Of a stretch of DNA of 64,000 nucleotides, positions 35,975 through 46,621 are shown one piece after another. The position numbers were made by a program, and so were the translations under genes. Origin of the DNA: Microvirga pakistanensis (GTDB taxonomy: Bacteria > Pseudomonadota > Alphaproteobacteria > Rhizobiales > Beijerinckiaceae); assembly GCF_004458765.1 (NCBI RefSeq), contig NZ_SPJX01000029.1, forward strand, positions 2,623 to 66,622, read 5' to 3'. The notes below the pieces were generated by a model. It did no database searches. It had not been told where the DNA came from and saw only the letters and a list, made by a program, of their open reading frames with translations. Numbering within the stretch: the stretch's first letter is position 1; every line of letters starts with the position of its first letter.

Positions 35975-36721
35975 ATGTCGCCAGGCATGAAACATCTCTA
36001 CCAGCGCATCCGCGACGATATCGAAGCCAAGATCATGTCCGGGGAGTGGCCCCCGGGGCACCGGGTTCCCTTCGAGCACGAACTCATGGCGAAATACGGC
36101 TGCTCGCGCATGACCGTGAACAAGGTGCTGTCGACGCTTGCCGTCAACGGACTCATCACGCGGCGGCGCAGGGCCGGTTCCGTGGTCGCGGAGCCGAGCA
36201 CCCGGCAGGCCGTTCTGGAGATCCAGGATTTCGCCCGCGAGGCGGCGCGCACCGGCACCGTCTATCGGTTCAGGATCCTGAGCCGATCCATCGAGCCCAT
36301 CGATGCCGCCGCCGCGCAGCGGACAGGGTTGCCGCCCGGAACAGAGATGCTCTGCGTCTCGACCCTTCACATCATGGACGACGTCCCCCAGGCCTTCGAG
36401 CAGCGCCTGATCAATCTCGCCACCGTGCCGGAAGCGGACAAGGAAGCCTTCCGGGATGATCCGCCCGGCACGTGGCTTCTGAGGCGCGTTCCGTGGACGG
36501 ATGCGGAGCATATCGTTCGTGCCGTCAATGCCGACGCCTCAATGGCCAAGCGGCTCCAGACACAGACGGGAGCGGCCTGTCTCGTCCTCGAACGACGGAC
36601 CTGGCAAGCAGGAGCCTTCGTCACCGAGGCACGGATCACCTATCCGGGCGAAAGACATCACCTGGTCGGGCACTTCTCCCCATCGTTCAAGGGAGGTACG
36701 GTCGGTCAGGCCGTACCGTGA
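35975..36721 (+). CDS. hutC: Histidine utilisation repressor HutC
   Basis: 248 aa GntR-family regulator of the HutC subfamily. The winged helix covers about residues 5-75 (YQRIRDDIEAKIMSGEWPPG, VPFEHELMAKYGCSRMTVNKVL), and the UTRA effector domain follows, ending with EARITYPGERHHLVGHFSP. It is expected to bind urocanate and release the hut operators. A Met four codons in (35987) may be the true start. Its targets are probably the three TGTCTA palindromes in this region. Confidence 0.93.
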   Translation: MSPGMKHLYQRIRDDIEAKIMSGEWPPGHRVPFEHELMAKYGCSRMTVNKVLSTLAVNGLITRRRRAGSVVAEPSTRQAVLEIQDFAREAARTGTVYRFRILSRSIEPIDAAAAQRTGLPPGTEMLCVSTLHIMDDVPQAFEQRLINLATVPEADKEAFRDDPPGTWLLRRVPWTDAEHIVRAVNADASMAKRLQTQTGAACLVLERRTWQAGAFVTEARITYPGERHHLVGHFSPSFKGGTVGQAVP

Positions 36722-36751
36722 TCGGAACCCTGCGAGCCGGCCCGCAGCGTC

Positions 36752-37021
36752 CTAGCGGCGATCGATGATCGTATACTCGGCGTCGATCACCTCGACGTCG
36801 GGACGCTGCTGCCGGCGCGCCTGGCGCACGCGGCGCCGAAGGTAGAAATACGAAGCGACCCCGCCCACCAGCATCAGGGGGAGCACGACGAGAAAGCCGA
36901 CCAGCACCAGAGCCAGCAGGATCGCTCCTGCTGCCGCCATGATGGCCAATCTGACGAGGGTCGCCAGGAACCGGCCTGAATGAGGGCGGGTGGTTGTTGT
37001 TCTGTGGCCGATAAAGTCCAT
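36752..37021 (-). CDS. Small membrane protein, unknown function
   Basis: 89 aa. A basic N-terminus of about 20 residues is followed by a long hydrophobic stretch (residues 22-60, LVRLAIMAAAGAILLALVLV then a second segment), then a highly basic RRRVRQARRQQRP and an acidic-polar tail. It probably has one or two membrane helices with the tail in the cytoplasm. I do not recognise the family. It converges with hutC and has a GAGGAA ribosome site. Confidence 0.65.
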   Translation of the reverse strand: MDFIGHRTTTTRPHSGRFLATLVRLAIMAAAGAILLALVLVGFLVVLPLMLVGGVASYFYLRRRVRQARRQQRPDVEVIDAEYTIIDRR

Positions 37022-37218
37022 GGCGGGTTCCTCGGTTGCTGTCGTCCCCGGCCGCGAGGGCGCGGGAAGGTGTCCGACATCGCGAGCGGCAACCCACCCG
37101 CCAGAGGGGCCCGGACCCCATATCAGCTAACCTGGGCATTCAGCCGCCGAAACGCAAGAGGCCATCCCGGCCGGACCTCGAGTCCCTCCGGCGATCTTCC
37201 GATCGGCAAAGACGATCC

Positions 37219-37243
37219 GGAACGTTCGCGCGGATCGACGGTT
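37219..37243 (+). promoter_or_regulatory. Candidate EcfG-type (general stress sigma) promoter
   Basis: GGAAC (37219-37223), 16 bases, then GGTT (37240-37243), one mismatch from the alphaproteobacterial EcfG consensus GGAAC-N16/17-CGTT. It ends 35 bp before the DUF892 start. Nothing else is seen in 37022-37278. Confidence 0.5.
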
Positions 37244-37278
37244 ACCGGATCATCGCTCGAAACCGCAGGAGACGGGGC

Positions 37279-37770
37279 ATGGCCGAGAAGGACCTCAAGG
37301 CACTCTTTTTGCATCAGCTCAAGGACACCTATTTCGCCGAGCAGGCCATCCTCAAAGCCCTGCCGCAAATGGCGGAAGCGGCCCAGGCCGAGGAGCTGAA
37401 GGGGGCATTCGCCGTCCATGTGAAGGAAACGGAAGGCCAAGTGAAGCGCCTGGAGCAGGTGTTCCAGCTCCTCGGGGAGAAGCCCGCAGGCGTGGAGTGC
37501 AAAGCCATTCAGGGCATCATCGAGGAGGGCCGGGAGATTGCTCAGGCCTTCGGGGGCGGCGAGGCTCTGGACGCCGGGCTGATCGCGGCGGCCCAGGCCG
37601 TGGAGCACTACGAGATCACCCGCTACGGCACCCTGTTGGCATGGGCCAAGCAGCTCGGATTGACGGAAGCGGAAGGCCTCATCCAGGAGACCCTGGTGGA
37701 GGAAGAGAACACCGATCAGATCCTCTCCGAGCTGGCCGAGGACGCCATCAACCCGGCTGCCGCGACTTAG
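37279..37770 (+). CDS. DUF892 ferritin-like stress protein (YciE/YciF family)
   Basis: 163 aa, all-helical. The family pattern is clear: LKALFLHQLKDTYFAEQAIL, HVKETEGQVKRLEQVFQLLG, AQAVEHYEITRYGTLLAWA and EENTDQILSELAEDAINPAA, with the Glu/His residues of a ferritin-like di-metal centre. Members are induced by osmotic or general stress in many bacteria; their biochemical role is not settled. AGGAGA precedes the ATG. The EcfG-like promoter upstream fits stress control. Confidence 0.88.
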   Translation: MAEKDLKALFLHQLKDTYFAEQAILKALPQMAEAAQAEELKGAFAVHVKETEGQVKRLEQVFQLLGEKPAGVECKAIQGIIEEGREIAQAFGGGEALDAGLIAAAQAVEHYEITRYGTLLAWAKQLGLTEAEGLIQETLVEEENTDQILSELAEDAINPAAAT

Positions 37771-37807
37771 GAGCGGTGACTGAGCCGGCTCCTGGGCTGA
37801 AGGAAGA

Positions 37808-38362
37808 ATGCAAACGACGCTGTCCCGCTCCTTCTTCGCCCGCGACGCCGTGTCGGTCGCCCGGGACCTGATCGGAGCCGTTCTGCTCGTCGACGGAGTC
37901 GGCGGACACATCGTCGAGACCGAGGCCTATACCGGCGACGACCCCGCGTCCCACAGCTTCCGCGGCCCGACCCTCCGGAACGCCGCCATGTTCGGTCCCG
38001 CGGGCCACGCCTACGTGTACCGGTCCTATGGGATCCACTGGTGCCTGAACTTCGTCTGCTCGCCGGGGAGCGCCGTTCTCGTCAGGGCTCTCCAACCGAT
38101 AACGGGAATCGAGATCATGAAGGCGCGGCGGCGCGTTCATGATCTGCACCTTCTCTGCTCCGGTCCCGGCCGCCTGAGTCAGGCCCTGGGCGTGACGCAC
38201 GCCCACAATGCCTTGCCGCTGGACCATGTCCCGTTTCAGCTTCTCGGCCGGGCGAGCCCGGTCGAGATCGTGGCGGGCCCACGGATCGGGATCACGCGCG
38301 CGACGGATGCGCCATGGCGCTTTGCTCTTGCGGGGTCCTGCTTCGTCAGCCGGAAGATGTGA
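37808..38362 (+). CDS. mpg: DNA-3-methyladenine glycosylase (AAG/Mpg family)
   Basis: 184 aa, the compact bacterial form. The enzyme excises alkylated purines in base-excision repair. The active-site motif VETEAY gives E39 and Y41; [29 protein letters not shown] and [13 protein letters not shown] are strongly conserved. It lies 37 bp after the DUF892 gene in the same direction. Confidence 0.92.
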   Translation: MQTTLSRSFFARDAVSVARDLIGAVLLVDGVGGHIVETEAYTGDDPASHSFRGPTLRNAAMFGPAGHAYVYRSYGIHWCLNFVCSPGSAVLVRALQPITGIEIMKARRRVHDLHLLCSGPGRLSQALGVTHAHNALPLDHVPFQLLGRASPVEIVAGPRIGITRATDAPWRFALAGSCFVSRKM

Positions 38363-38511
38363 TTGTGGATGCGGGGAAGACCGCCTGCCGCATCGCAGCC
38401 GGGGCGCAAAGGAAGGCCAGCCCATGAGGCCAATCCCGAAAGAAGCGCCTCTTTGTCGCCTTACTGCCATGCTTCGAAAGGGTGGGGCGGAGCTTAATCG
38501 GAGAGGGCAGC

Positions 38512-38883
38512 GTGTTCGAGGATCACGGGAGCACACGGATCGACCTGGCCTGCCCCGAGTGCCGGAAGATGTTCAAGGTCCGGCTGCGGAAGCTTCAGTT
38601 CGGGGCCGATCTGACCTGCCGTCTGTGCCGGCACGAGTTCTCGGCCAAGGACGTCTCCAATCGGCCCGATGTCCAGGAGGCCCTGGCCCGCATGCACGAG
38701 ATCGTTGCCCAGCGCGTGCGCTCCGTGAAGACCGGGGCGATCCCGGACGGGACCCGAGGTCGTACCGGCGACAGGCAAGGCGGTCCTATAACCCGCGCGA
38801 CGGCGCCTGAGGCATCCGAGAAGGATTTGACCGGAGAAGCGCTTATCCTCCAGCGGATAGCGCGGCGGATCGGAAGCCCTTGA
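38512..38883 (+). CDS. Zinc-ribbon protein, unknown function
   Basis: 123 aa. Two CxxC pairs (CPEC near residue 14 and CRLC near residue 36) form a zinc ribbon of the MJ0042/DNA-binding type, followed by a helical region (VQEALARMHEIVAQRV) and a basic, low-complexity tail. The GTG at 38512 is chosen because GGAGAGGG precedes it; an upstream GTG at 38482 is in frame. The family is not recognised beyond the zinc ribbon. It may bind nucleic acid or be a redox-sensing adaptor. Confidence 0.6.
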   Translation: MFEDHGSTRIDLACPECRKMFKVRLRKLQFGADLTCRLCRHEFSAKDVSNRPDVQEALARMHEIVAQRVRSVKTGAIPDGTRGRTGDRQGGPITRATAPEASEKDLTGEALILQRIARRIGSP

Positions 38884-39050
38884 GGCGTTCTCAAGGAGGC
38901 ACGGGTGCGGCTCCCTGTGCGCTCCGCTGGTTGCGGACCTGAAGGACATCCCCGGACGCTGCTGTCATGCTGCGGCCGAAAAGGTTCTCGGTACGCCGCG
39001 ATCTATGCTAGTTTCCTTGCTGAGCAAGGCGTTTGCAGTCGAGGCGCGCC

Positions 39051-42000
39051 GTGATTGACGTCGCACGATGGCTGGCGGAACAGGGACTTGGACAATACGC
39101 CGAGGTGTTCGCCGCGAATGCCGTCGAGGGCGAGATTCTGTGCAGTCTCACCGAAGCCGATCTGAAGGAGTTGGGTATTTCGGCGCTGGGGCACCGCAAG
39201 AGGCTGCTCCATTCGATCGCCGCGCTTCGAACGCAGCTGGAAGCCACGGCATCCCAGCGTTACCATGAATTGCAGAAAGCAACCCCCGGAATCGCCGAGC
39301 GACGGCAACTGACCGTTCTTTTCTGTGATTTGGTCGGATCGACCGCACTGTCCGGACGACTCGATCCTGAGGATCTGCGCGAGGTCATCGGCGCTTATCA
39401 GGATGCCTGCGTCAAGGTGGCCGCCCGGTTCGATGCTTACGTCGCCAAATTCCTGGGGGATGGCGTGCTGATCTATTTCGGTTGGCCGCAGGCTCATGAG
39501 GACGACGCCGAGCGGGCGGTGTCGGCAGGGCTCGCGCTGATCGAAGCGATTTCCCGATTGAGGTCTGCTGACAATACGCGCCTGCAGGCACGCATCGGCA
39601 TCGCAACCGGGCCGGTCGTCATCGGAGACCTGGCCGGGCGGGAAGCGGCTGACACGGTGATCGGAGAGACGCCCAATCTCGCGGCGAGACTCCAGACCCT
39701 TGCCAAACCAGGCGCGGTTCTCATCAGCCCGACAACGCGCCGCCTCGTCAGCGGATTGTTCGAACTCGAAGATTTGGGCCCGCAGCGCCTCAAAGGCTTC
39801 GCGAACGCGCAGACCGTGTGGCGCGTCAAACGCGAGATCCGGCTGCCGCACCGTTTCGAAGCCAAGCATCCGGTCGGCTATACGCGCTTGGTCGGGCGCG
39901 AGGAGGAGATCTCGCTGTTCTTGCATCGATGGCAGCAGGTCAAAGGCGGCGAGGGTCAGATCGTCGTTCTGTCGGGCCCACCGGGCATCGGCAAGTCGCG
40001 GCTCGTGAGTGAACTGCGCGAGCGCCTGAGAGGGGAGGCCTATGTTGCGCCTCTCTTGCAGGGCTCGCCCTTTCACACGTCCACCCCCCTGCATCCTGTC
40101 ATTCACTATCTCGCTCATGCTGCCGGCCTGGAGCGTGACGATACGCCCATGGTGAAGTTCGACAAGCTGCAGAAACTGCTCGCCCCCAATACGCAGCAGC
40201 CCGATGTGGTGATCCCGCTGATGGCGGCCCTGCTTGGTATCTCGGCGGAATCCCGCAGCACGCTTGCCGACCTGACGCCGCAGCACCAGAAGCAGCTGAC
40301 CCTCGAGGCAGCGGTCGAACAGCTGGAAGGGCTGGCCGCCGCGCAACCCGTGCTCTTCATCTGCGAAGACGTGCAGTGGTTCGATCCTACGACGCTCGAG
40401 CTGTTGGGACTTGTGGTCCAGCGCATCGAGCCCTTGAGGATGATGCTGTTGATCACCGCCCGACCGGATTTCCCTCTTCCCTGGGCGGGCCATGGGCGTA
40501 TCACCGCGCTGTCCCTCAACGGGCTCGGACGGGAGCAGGGCGCCGCCGTCGCCGAGCAGATCGCGGATGGAAAAGTGCTTCCTGGAGAGTTGCTCGAGGA
40601 AATCCTGGAACGGACCGACGGCATACCGCTCTTCATCGAAGAGCTGACCAAGCAGGTCATCGAATCCGGAATCCTCGTCGATGCGGGATCCAGCTACACG
40701 TTGACCGGACCTCTTCTCCCGCTCGCCATTCCGGCCACGCTGCACGACTCCCTTCTCTCACGCTTGGATCGTCTTGGACGAGCAAAGGAAATTGCGCAGG
40801 TCGGAGCTGCCATAGGCCGCGATTTTTCCTACGCGATGCTGACAGCGGTCGCCGGCCGTCCGGAAAAGGAGCTGCGGGAGATGCTCGAACAGCTCGTCTC
40901 GTCCGGGTTGGTGAAGTCGGGCGGGCTGCCGCCTGCGGCGGTCTACAGCTTCAAGCATGCGCTGGTGCGCGATGCTGCCTACGAGAGTCTGTTGAAGAGC
41001 AGACGGCGCCAGATCCACGCTACTATCGCAAGAGCCCTTGAGGAGCGTTGGCCGGAAGCCAAGGACGCCCAGCCGGAGCTTCTGGCGCATCACTATGCCG
41101 GAGCCGGGCAGGCGCAGCAGGCTGCCGATTCCTGGCGGAGAGCAGCCGAGAGGGCACTCCAGCGCTTTGCCAACAGCGAGGCGATCGCCCATTGCGACAA
41201 GGCCGTGATGCAGATTCGTGCTCTGCCCCCATCCCGCGAGCAGATGCGAGCGGAACTCGAGGTGCAACTCGCCAAAGGCGTCGCGGTCCGCGCCGCCAGA
41301 GGCTACAGCGTGCCCGATTCCGAGCAGGTGTTTCTCCGAGCATGCGAGCTCTCGGAGCAGCTCGGGGATCGCGTCAGCCTCGTGCACGCACTCCGTGGTC
41401 TGTTCGGCGCGTACTACGTGGCTGCCAGGTGGTCGGACGCCGCCCGGGTGGCCCACCGCATCTGTGCCGCTACGGACGGTCTCGACGATCGCGTGATGCT
41501 GTGCATCCGTTGGATGATCGATGGCGCGACGCGGCTCTTCCGAGGCGAGCCGACGGGGGCGGTCGAATGCCTGAGGGAGGCTCTCCGGTGCTACCACGAC
41601 GACGATCGCGATCAGCATATCCGGCTGACAGGACACGAGATGTCTTCCCTGATCCGCTTCCACCTCGCCATCGCCGAATGGCTGACCGGACAGCCGGAAG
41701 GAGCCTTGCGAACCGCCGATGAGGCAGTGGCGATTGCCCGCAATGCGATGCAGCCATTCTCCCTCGTCCAGGCTCTCGGCAACGGTGCACTGCTCCGGAT
41801 CCTCGCCAGGGATTGGGATAGAGCGGAAGCTCTTGCCAAGGAGACGCTCGAGATCAGCATGCAGCACCGGATTCCGGATTACGTTCTGTTCGGGAATCTG
41901 CTGGTGGGCGTGTCGGCTGCCATGAAGGGCGACATTGCGCATGGAGTGGCCCTCGCGCGCGAGAGCATGGCCGGGCTGAACCGGGCCGGGTGGCAATGCT

Positions 42001-42404
42001 TCATTCCGATTCTGCTTGTTCATCTCGCCGTGGCGCAAGAGACGGGCGGAGAAGGAGAAGCAGCCCATGAAGCGGCCGGTGAGGCCCTGTCGATGATACG
42101 GGCGACCGGCGAGGCGGTCTGGGAGGCGGAGGCCCTGCGGGTCGAAGCCCTTGGAAAGCTGGCGAGCGGTGGCGGTGAGGCCGAGGCCGAGGCCATCCTG
42201 CAGGCCGCGGTCGATATTGCGCGACAGCAAGGGGCAAAGGCTTTCGAACTGCGCTCGGCTGTTTCTCTGTCCCGGCTGTGGGCAAAGCAGGGCAAAAGGC
42301 GCGAGGGCCACGCACTGCTTGGCCCCATCTATGCAGGTTTTACCGAGGGCTGGGGCACAACGGAGCTTCCTGAAGCGCGAAATCTCCTCGACGAGCTTCG
42401 TTAG
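39051..42404 (+). CDS. SAM-domain class III adenylate/guanylate cyclase fused to AAA-type ATPase and TPR-like region
   Basis: 1117 aa cytoplasmic protein. Order: SAM domain (about residues 3-60), class III nucleotide cyclase (about 80-255; metal residues D93 in LFCDLVGST and D137 in KFLGDG, plus NLAARL), P-loop ATPase (GPPGIGKS at 309-316 with ICEDVQWFD), and a long alpha-helical, TPR-like C-terminus. The first cyclase lysine (AKFLGDG) favours a nucleotide-cyclising enzyme that is still active. The start is a GTG at 39051 with GAGG upstream. This domain fusion is frequent in rhizobia and relatives; it may convert a protein or ligand signal to cAMP. It stands alone upstream of the borosin-like genes. 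Confidence 0.88.
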   Translation: MIDVARWLAEQGLGQYAEVFAANAVEGEILCSLTEADLKELGISALGHRKRLLHSIAALRTQLEATASQRYHELQKATPGIAERRQLTVLFCDLVGSTALSGRLDPEDLREVIGAYQDACVKVAARFDAYVAKFLGDGVLIYFGWPQAHEDDAERAVSAGLALIEAISRLRSADNTRLQARIGIATGPVVIGDLAGREAADTVIGETPNLAARLQTLAKPGAVLISPTTRRLVSGLFELEDLGPQRLKGFANAQTVWRVKREIRLPHRFEAKHPVGYTRLVGREEEISLFLHRWQQVKGGEGQIVVLSGPPGIGKSRLVSELRERLRGEAYVAPLLQGSPFHTSTPLHPVIHYLAHAAGLERDDTPMVKFDKLQKLLAPNTQQPDVVIPLMAALLGISAESRSTLADLTPQHQKQLTLEAAVEQLEGLAAAQPVLFICEDVQWFDPTTLELLGLVVQRIEPLRMMLLITARPDFPLPWAGHGRITALSLNGLGREQGAAVAEQIADGKVLPGELLEEILERTDGIPLFIEELTKQVIESGILVDAGSSYTLTGPLLPLAIPATLHDSLLSRLDRLGRAKEIAQVGAAIGRDFSYAMLTAVAGRPEKELREMLEQLVSSGLVKSGGLPPAAVYSFKHALVRDAAYESLLKSRRRQIHATIARALEERWPEAKDAQPELLAHHYAGAGQAQQAADSWRRAAERALQRFANSEAIAHCDKAVMQIRALPPSREQMRAELEVQLAKGVAVRAARGYSVPDSEQVFLRACELSEQLGDRVSLVHALRGLFGAYYVAARWSDAARVAHRICAATDGLDDRVMLCIRWMIDGATRLFRGEPTGAVECLREALRCYHDDDRDQHIRLTGHEMSSLIRFHLAIAEWLTGQPEGALRTADEAVAIARNAMQPFSLVQALGNGALLRILARDWDRAEALAKETLEISMQHRIPDYVLFGNLLVGVSAAMKGDIAHGVALARESMAGLNRAGWQCFIPILLVHLAVAQETGGEGEAAHEAAGEALSMIRATGEAVWEAEALRVEALGKLASGGGEAEAEAILQAAVDIARQQGAKAFELRSAVSLSRLWAKQGKRREGHALLGPIYAGFTEGWGTTELPEARNLLDELR

Positions 42405-42613
42405 GACGTTTCCATGAAGCATGGAGCGCTCAGCATGACGTGGATGCGCCGGTTCGTCTCCGAAGGTGCAATCCTCATGCCACGTCGGATCCTCGTGCCT
42501 TCATGCGACTGCCCCGAAATTCCCATGGGCGCCGGTCTGTTCAGAGAGCACTTCAGCTAGTCACTGTGCCACCGCGACGGTACACTTCCTCCTGGCGTTT
42601 CACGGAGGGTGCC

Positions 42614-43351
42614 ATGGCAACCGAGCTGCGTGAATTTCTGGCCGATCTTGCGACCGATCCGAAAAGCCTTGCCGGATTCATCGTCGATGCGGATGCCGCC
42701 ATGGAACAGGCGGAACTCGCCGATGAGGATCGTGCGCTTCTGCGGAGCGGCGATCTCGCAGCCATACAGGCACGCCTCGCGGGCGTGGATGCCGGTAGCG
42801 CCGCTACGCCACAAATCGTCGTGGTGGCCGGGCTGGAGCAGCTCCGGAGGATGTACGCCGACCATATGCATGCGATGCCTCCACCCGGAGCCGAGGCCTC
42901 GCAGATTGGCGGACGGCCGCAGATGCCCGCTGGCGCGGTGGCACCCCAGATAGCCCCATGGCAGCGGATGCCGGTCGGGGCCGTCGCACCGCAGGTCATC
43001 CCCTGGCAACAAATGCCTGCGGGAGCCGTGATGCCCCAGGTCCCGCCGGGGCAGCAACTGCCAGCCGGAGCCGTGGCGCCCCAGGTTGTGCCTGGGCAGC
43101 AGATGCCCGCAGGCGCCGTGGCACCGCAGGTCGCCCCATGGCAACAGATGCCGGCGGGAGCCGTAGCCCCGCAGGTCGCCCCATGGCAACAGATGCCGGC
43201 GGGAGCCGTAGCCCCGCAGGTGGCGCTCTGGCAGCAGGCGCCGCCGGGCGCTTTCGCTCCCCAGATCGGCCCGTGGCTTCAGCCACCGCCGGGAGCGGTT
43301 GCGCCGCAGATCTCGTATGTGCTGGTCCCGATGCCGATCTGGTGGCGATAG
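42614..43351 (+). CDS. Borosin-type precursor peptide with nine 15-residue repeats
   Basis: 245 aa. Residues 3-57 form a small helical domain (ELREFLADLATDPKSLAGF, then DEDRALLRSGDLAAIQARLAG) that matches the borosin binding domain: the same pattern occurs in the C-terminal part of fungal OphMA (LALDPKALADY, LTPQERAALELGD) and in the N-terminus of Shewanella SonA. A spacer follows, then nine 15-residue repeats at 104-238 (consensus MPAGAVAPQVAPWQQ), and the hydrophobic tail PMPIWWR. Automated tools may call the first part a LigA-like dioxygenase subunit. The start at 42614 has GGAGGGT upstream. The backbone N-methyltransferase gene follows 70 bp downstream. The methylated residues and the final product are unknown. 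Confidence 0.82.
   Translation: MATELREFLADLATDPKSLAGFIVDADAAMEQAELADEDRALLRSGDLAAIQARLAGVDAGSAATPQIVVVAGLEQLRRMYADHMHAMPPPGAEASQIGGRPQMPAGAVAPQIAPWQRMPVGAVAPQVIPWQQMPAGAVMPQVPPGQQLPAGAVAPQVVPGQQMPAGAVAPQVAPWQQMPAGAVAPQVAPWQQMPAGAVAPQVALWQQAPPGAFAPQIGPWLQPPPGAVAPQISYVLVPMPIWWR
42923..43327 (+). repeat. Nine in-frame 45-bp tandem repeats in the borosin precursor
   Basis: Each 45-bp unit encodes a variant of MPAGAVAPQVAPWQQ. Pro2, Gly4, Ala5, Pro8 and Gln9 are invariant, and position 10 is Val or Ile. Units 5 to 7 (43103-43237) are nearly identical in DNA, showing recent duplication. Units differ at many third-codon positions. Two end units (8 and 9) have diverged most. Confidence 0.9.
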
Positions 43352-43421
43352 GCGGGGCCGATCCTGATCGGAAACTCATGCCTGTCCGGGCACGCTGCCC
43401 GCATGAAGGAAGGGGGCTGCT

Positions 43422-45603
<2,182 letters not shown>

Positions 45604-45606
45604 GCC

Positions 45607-46620
45607 ATGGCGCGCATGACGATGATCGAGGCCATTCGCGACGCCATGGACGTGATGATGGCCCGCGACGAGAAGGTGGTCGTCTTCGGCGAGGACGTCG
45701 GGTACTTCGGCGGCGTTTTCCGCTGCACGGCAGGGCTCCAGCAGAAATACGGCAAGACGCGCTGCTTCGATACGCCGATCAACGAGTCCGGCATCGTCGG
45801 GACCGCCATCGGCATGGCGACCTACGGCCTGCGGCCCTGCGTCGAGATTCAGTTCGCCGATTATATGTATCCGGCCTATGACCAGATCGTGTCCGAGGCC
45901 GCTCGCCTGCGCTACCGCTCGAATGGTGAGTTCACCTGTCCTCTCGTGATCCGCATGCCGACCGGCGGCGGCATCTTCGGTGGTCAGACCCATAGCCAGA
46001 GTCCCGAAGCGCTGTTCACCCATGTGGCGGGACTGAAAACGGTGGTGCCGTCGAACCCTTATGACGCCAAGGGCCTCCTGATCGCTGCGATCGAGGATCC
46101 TGATCCCGTCATCTTCCTGGAACCGAAGCGGCTCTACAACGGACCCTTCGACGGTCACCACGACCGGCCCGTCACACCCTGGTCCAAGCATGAGCTGGCC
46201 GATGTGCCGAGCGGTCATTTCGTGCTGCCCCTCGGGAAAGCCTCGATCGTTCGCGCAGGATCGGCCGTAACCGTGCTGACTTACGGAACGATGGTCTATG
46301 TCGCGCAGGCGGCCGCCGCCGAGACGGGCATCGATGCGGAGATCATCGATCTGCGCACGTTGATCCCCCTCGACCTGGACACGATCGCCGCCTCGGTGAG
46401 GAAAACCGGCCGCTGCGTCGTCGTCCATGAGGCGACCCTCACGTCAGGGTTCGGCGCCGAGCTGGCGACGCTCGTCCAGGAGACATGCTTCTTTCATCTG
46501 GAGGCTCCGATCACGAGAGTGACCGGATGGGACACGCCTTACCCGCATGCGCAGGAATGGGACTACTTCCCGGGGCCGGCGCGCGTCGGCCGTGCGCTCG
46601 TCGAGACCGTGGAGGCGTGA
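45607..46620 (+). CDS. bkdA2: Branched-chain 2-oxoacid dehydrogenase E1 component, beta subunit
   Basis: 337 aa. N-terminal pyrimidine-binding half ([21 protein letters not shown] with the activating Glu) and C-terminal transketolase half ([29 protein letters not shown]). It begins 3 bp after the alpha-subunit stop and ends 1 bp before the E2 start, indicating tight translational coupling. The two subunits form the heterotetramer that binds the E2 core. Confidence 0.95.
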   Translation: MARMTMIEAIRDAMDVMMARDEKVVVFGEDVGYFGGVFRCTAGLQQKYGKTRCFDTPINESGIVGTAIGMATYGLRPCVEIQFADYMYPAYDQIVSEAARLRYRSNGEFTCPLVIRMPTGGGIFGGQTHSQSPEALFTHVAGLKTVVPSNPYDAKGLLIAAIEDPDPVIFLEPKRLYNGPFDGHHDRPVTPWSKHELADVPSGHFVLPLGKASIVRAGSAVTVLTYGTMVYVAQAAAAETGIDAEIIDLRTLIPLDLDTIAASVRKTGRCVVVHEATLTSGFGAELATLVQETCFFHLEAPITRVTGWDTPYPHAQEWDYFPGPARVGRALVETVEA

Positions 46621-46621
46621 G

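Noticed and set aside
40758..42422. 554-aa minus-strand open frame under the cyclase gene
   Set aside because: Antisense to a well-supported gene, with low-complexity Arg/Gly/His-rich composition and no recognisable motif.
42614..42784. N-terminal domain of the repeat protein as a LigA-type dioxygenase subunit
   Set aside because: The helical pattern is shared with borosin binding domains, there is no ligB partner, and a borosin methyltransferase gene follows directly.
42923..43327. Regular 45-bp repeats that could be taken for a CRISPR array or minisatellite
   Set aside because: They are tandem without spacers, stay in frame across nine units and vary mainly at third codon positions, so they are coding repeats of the precursor.
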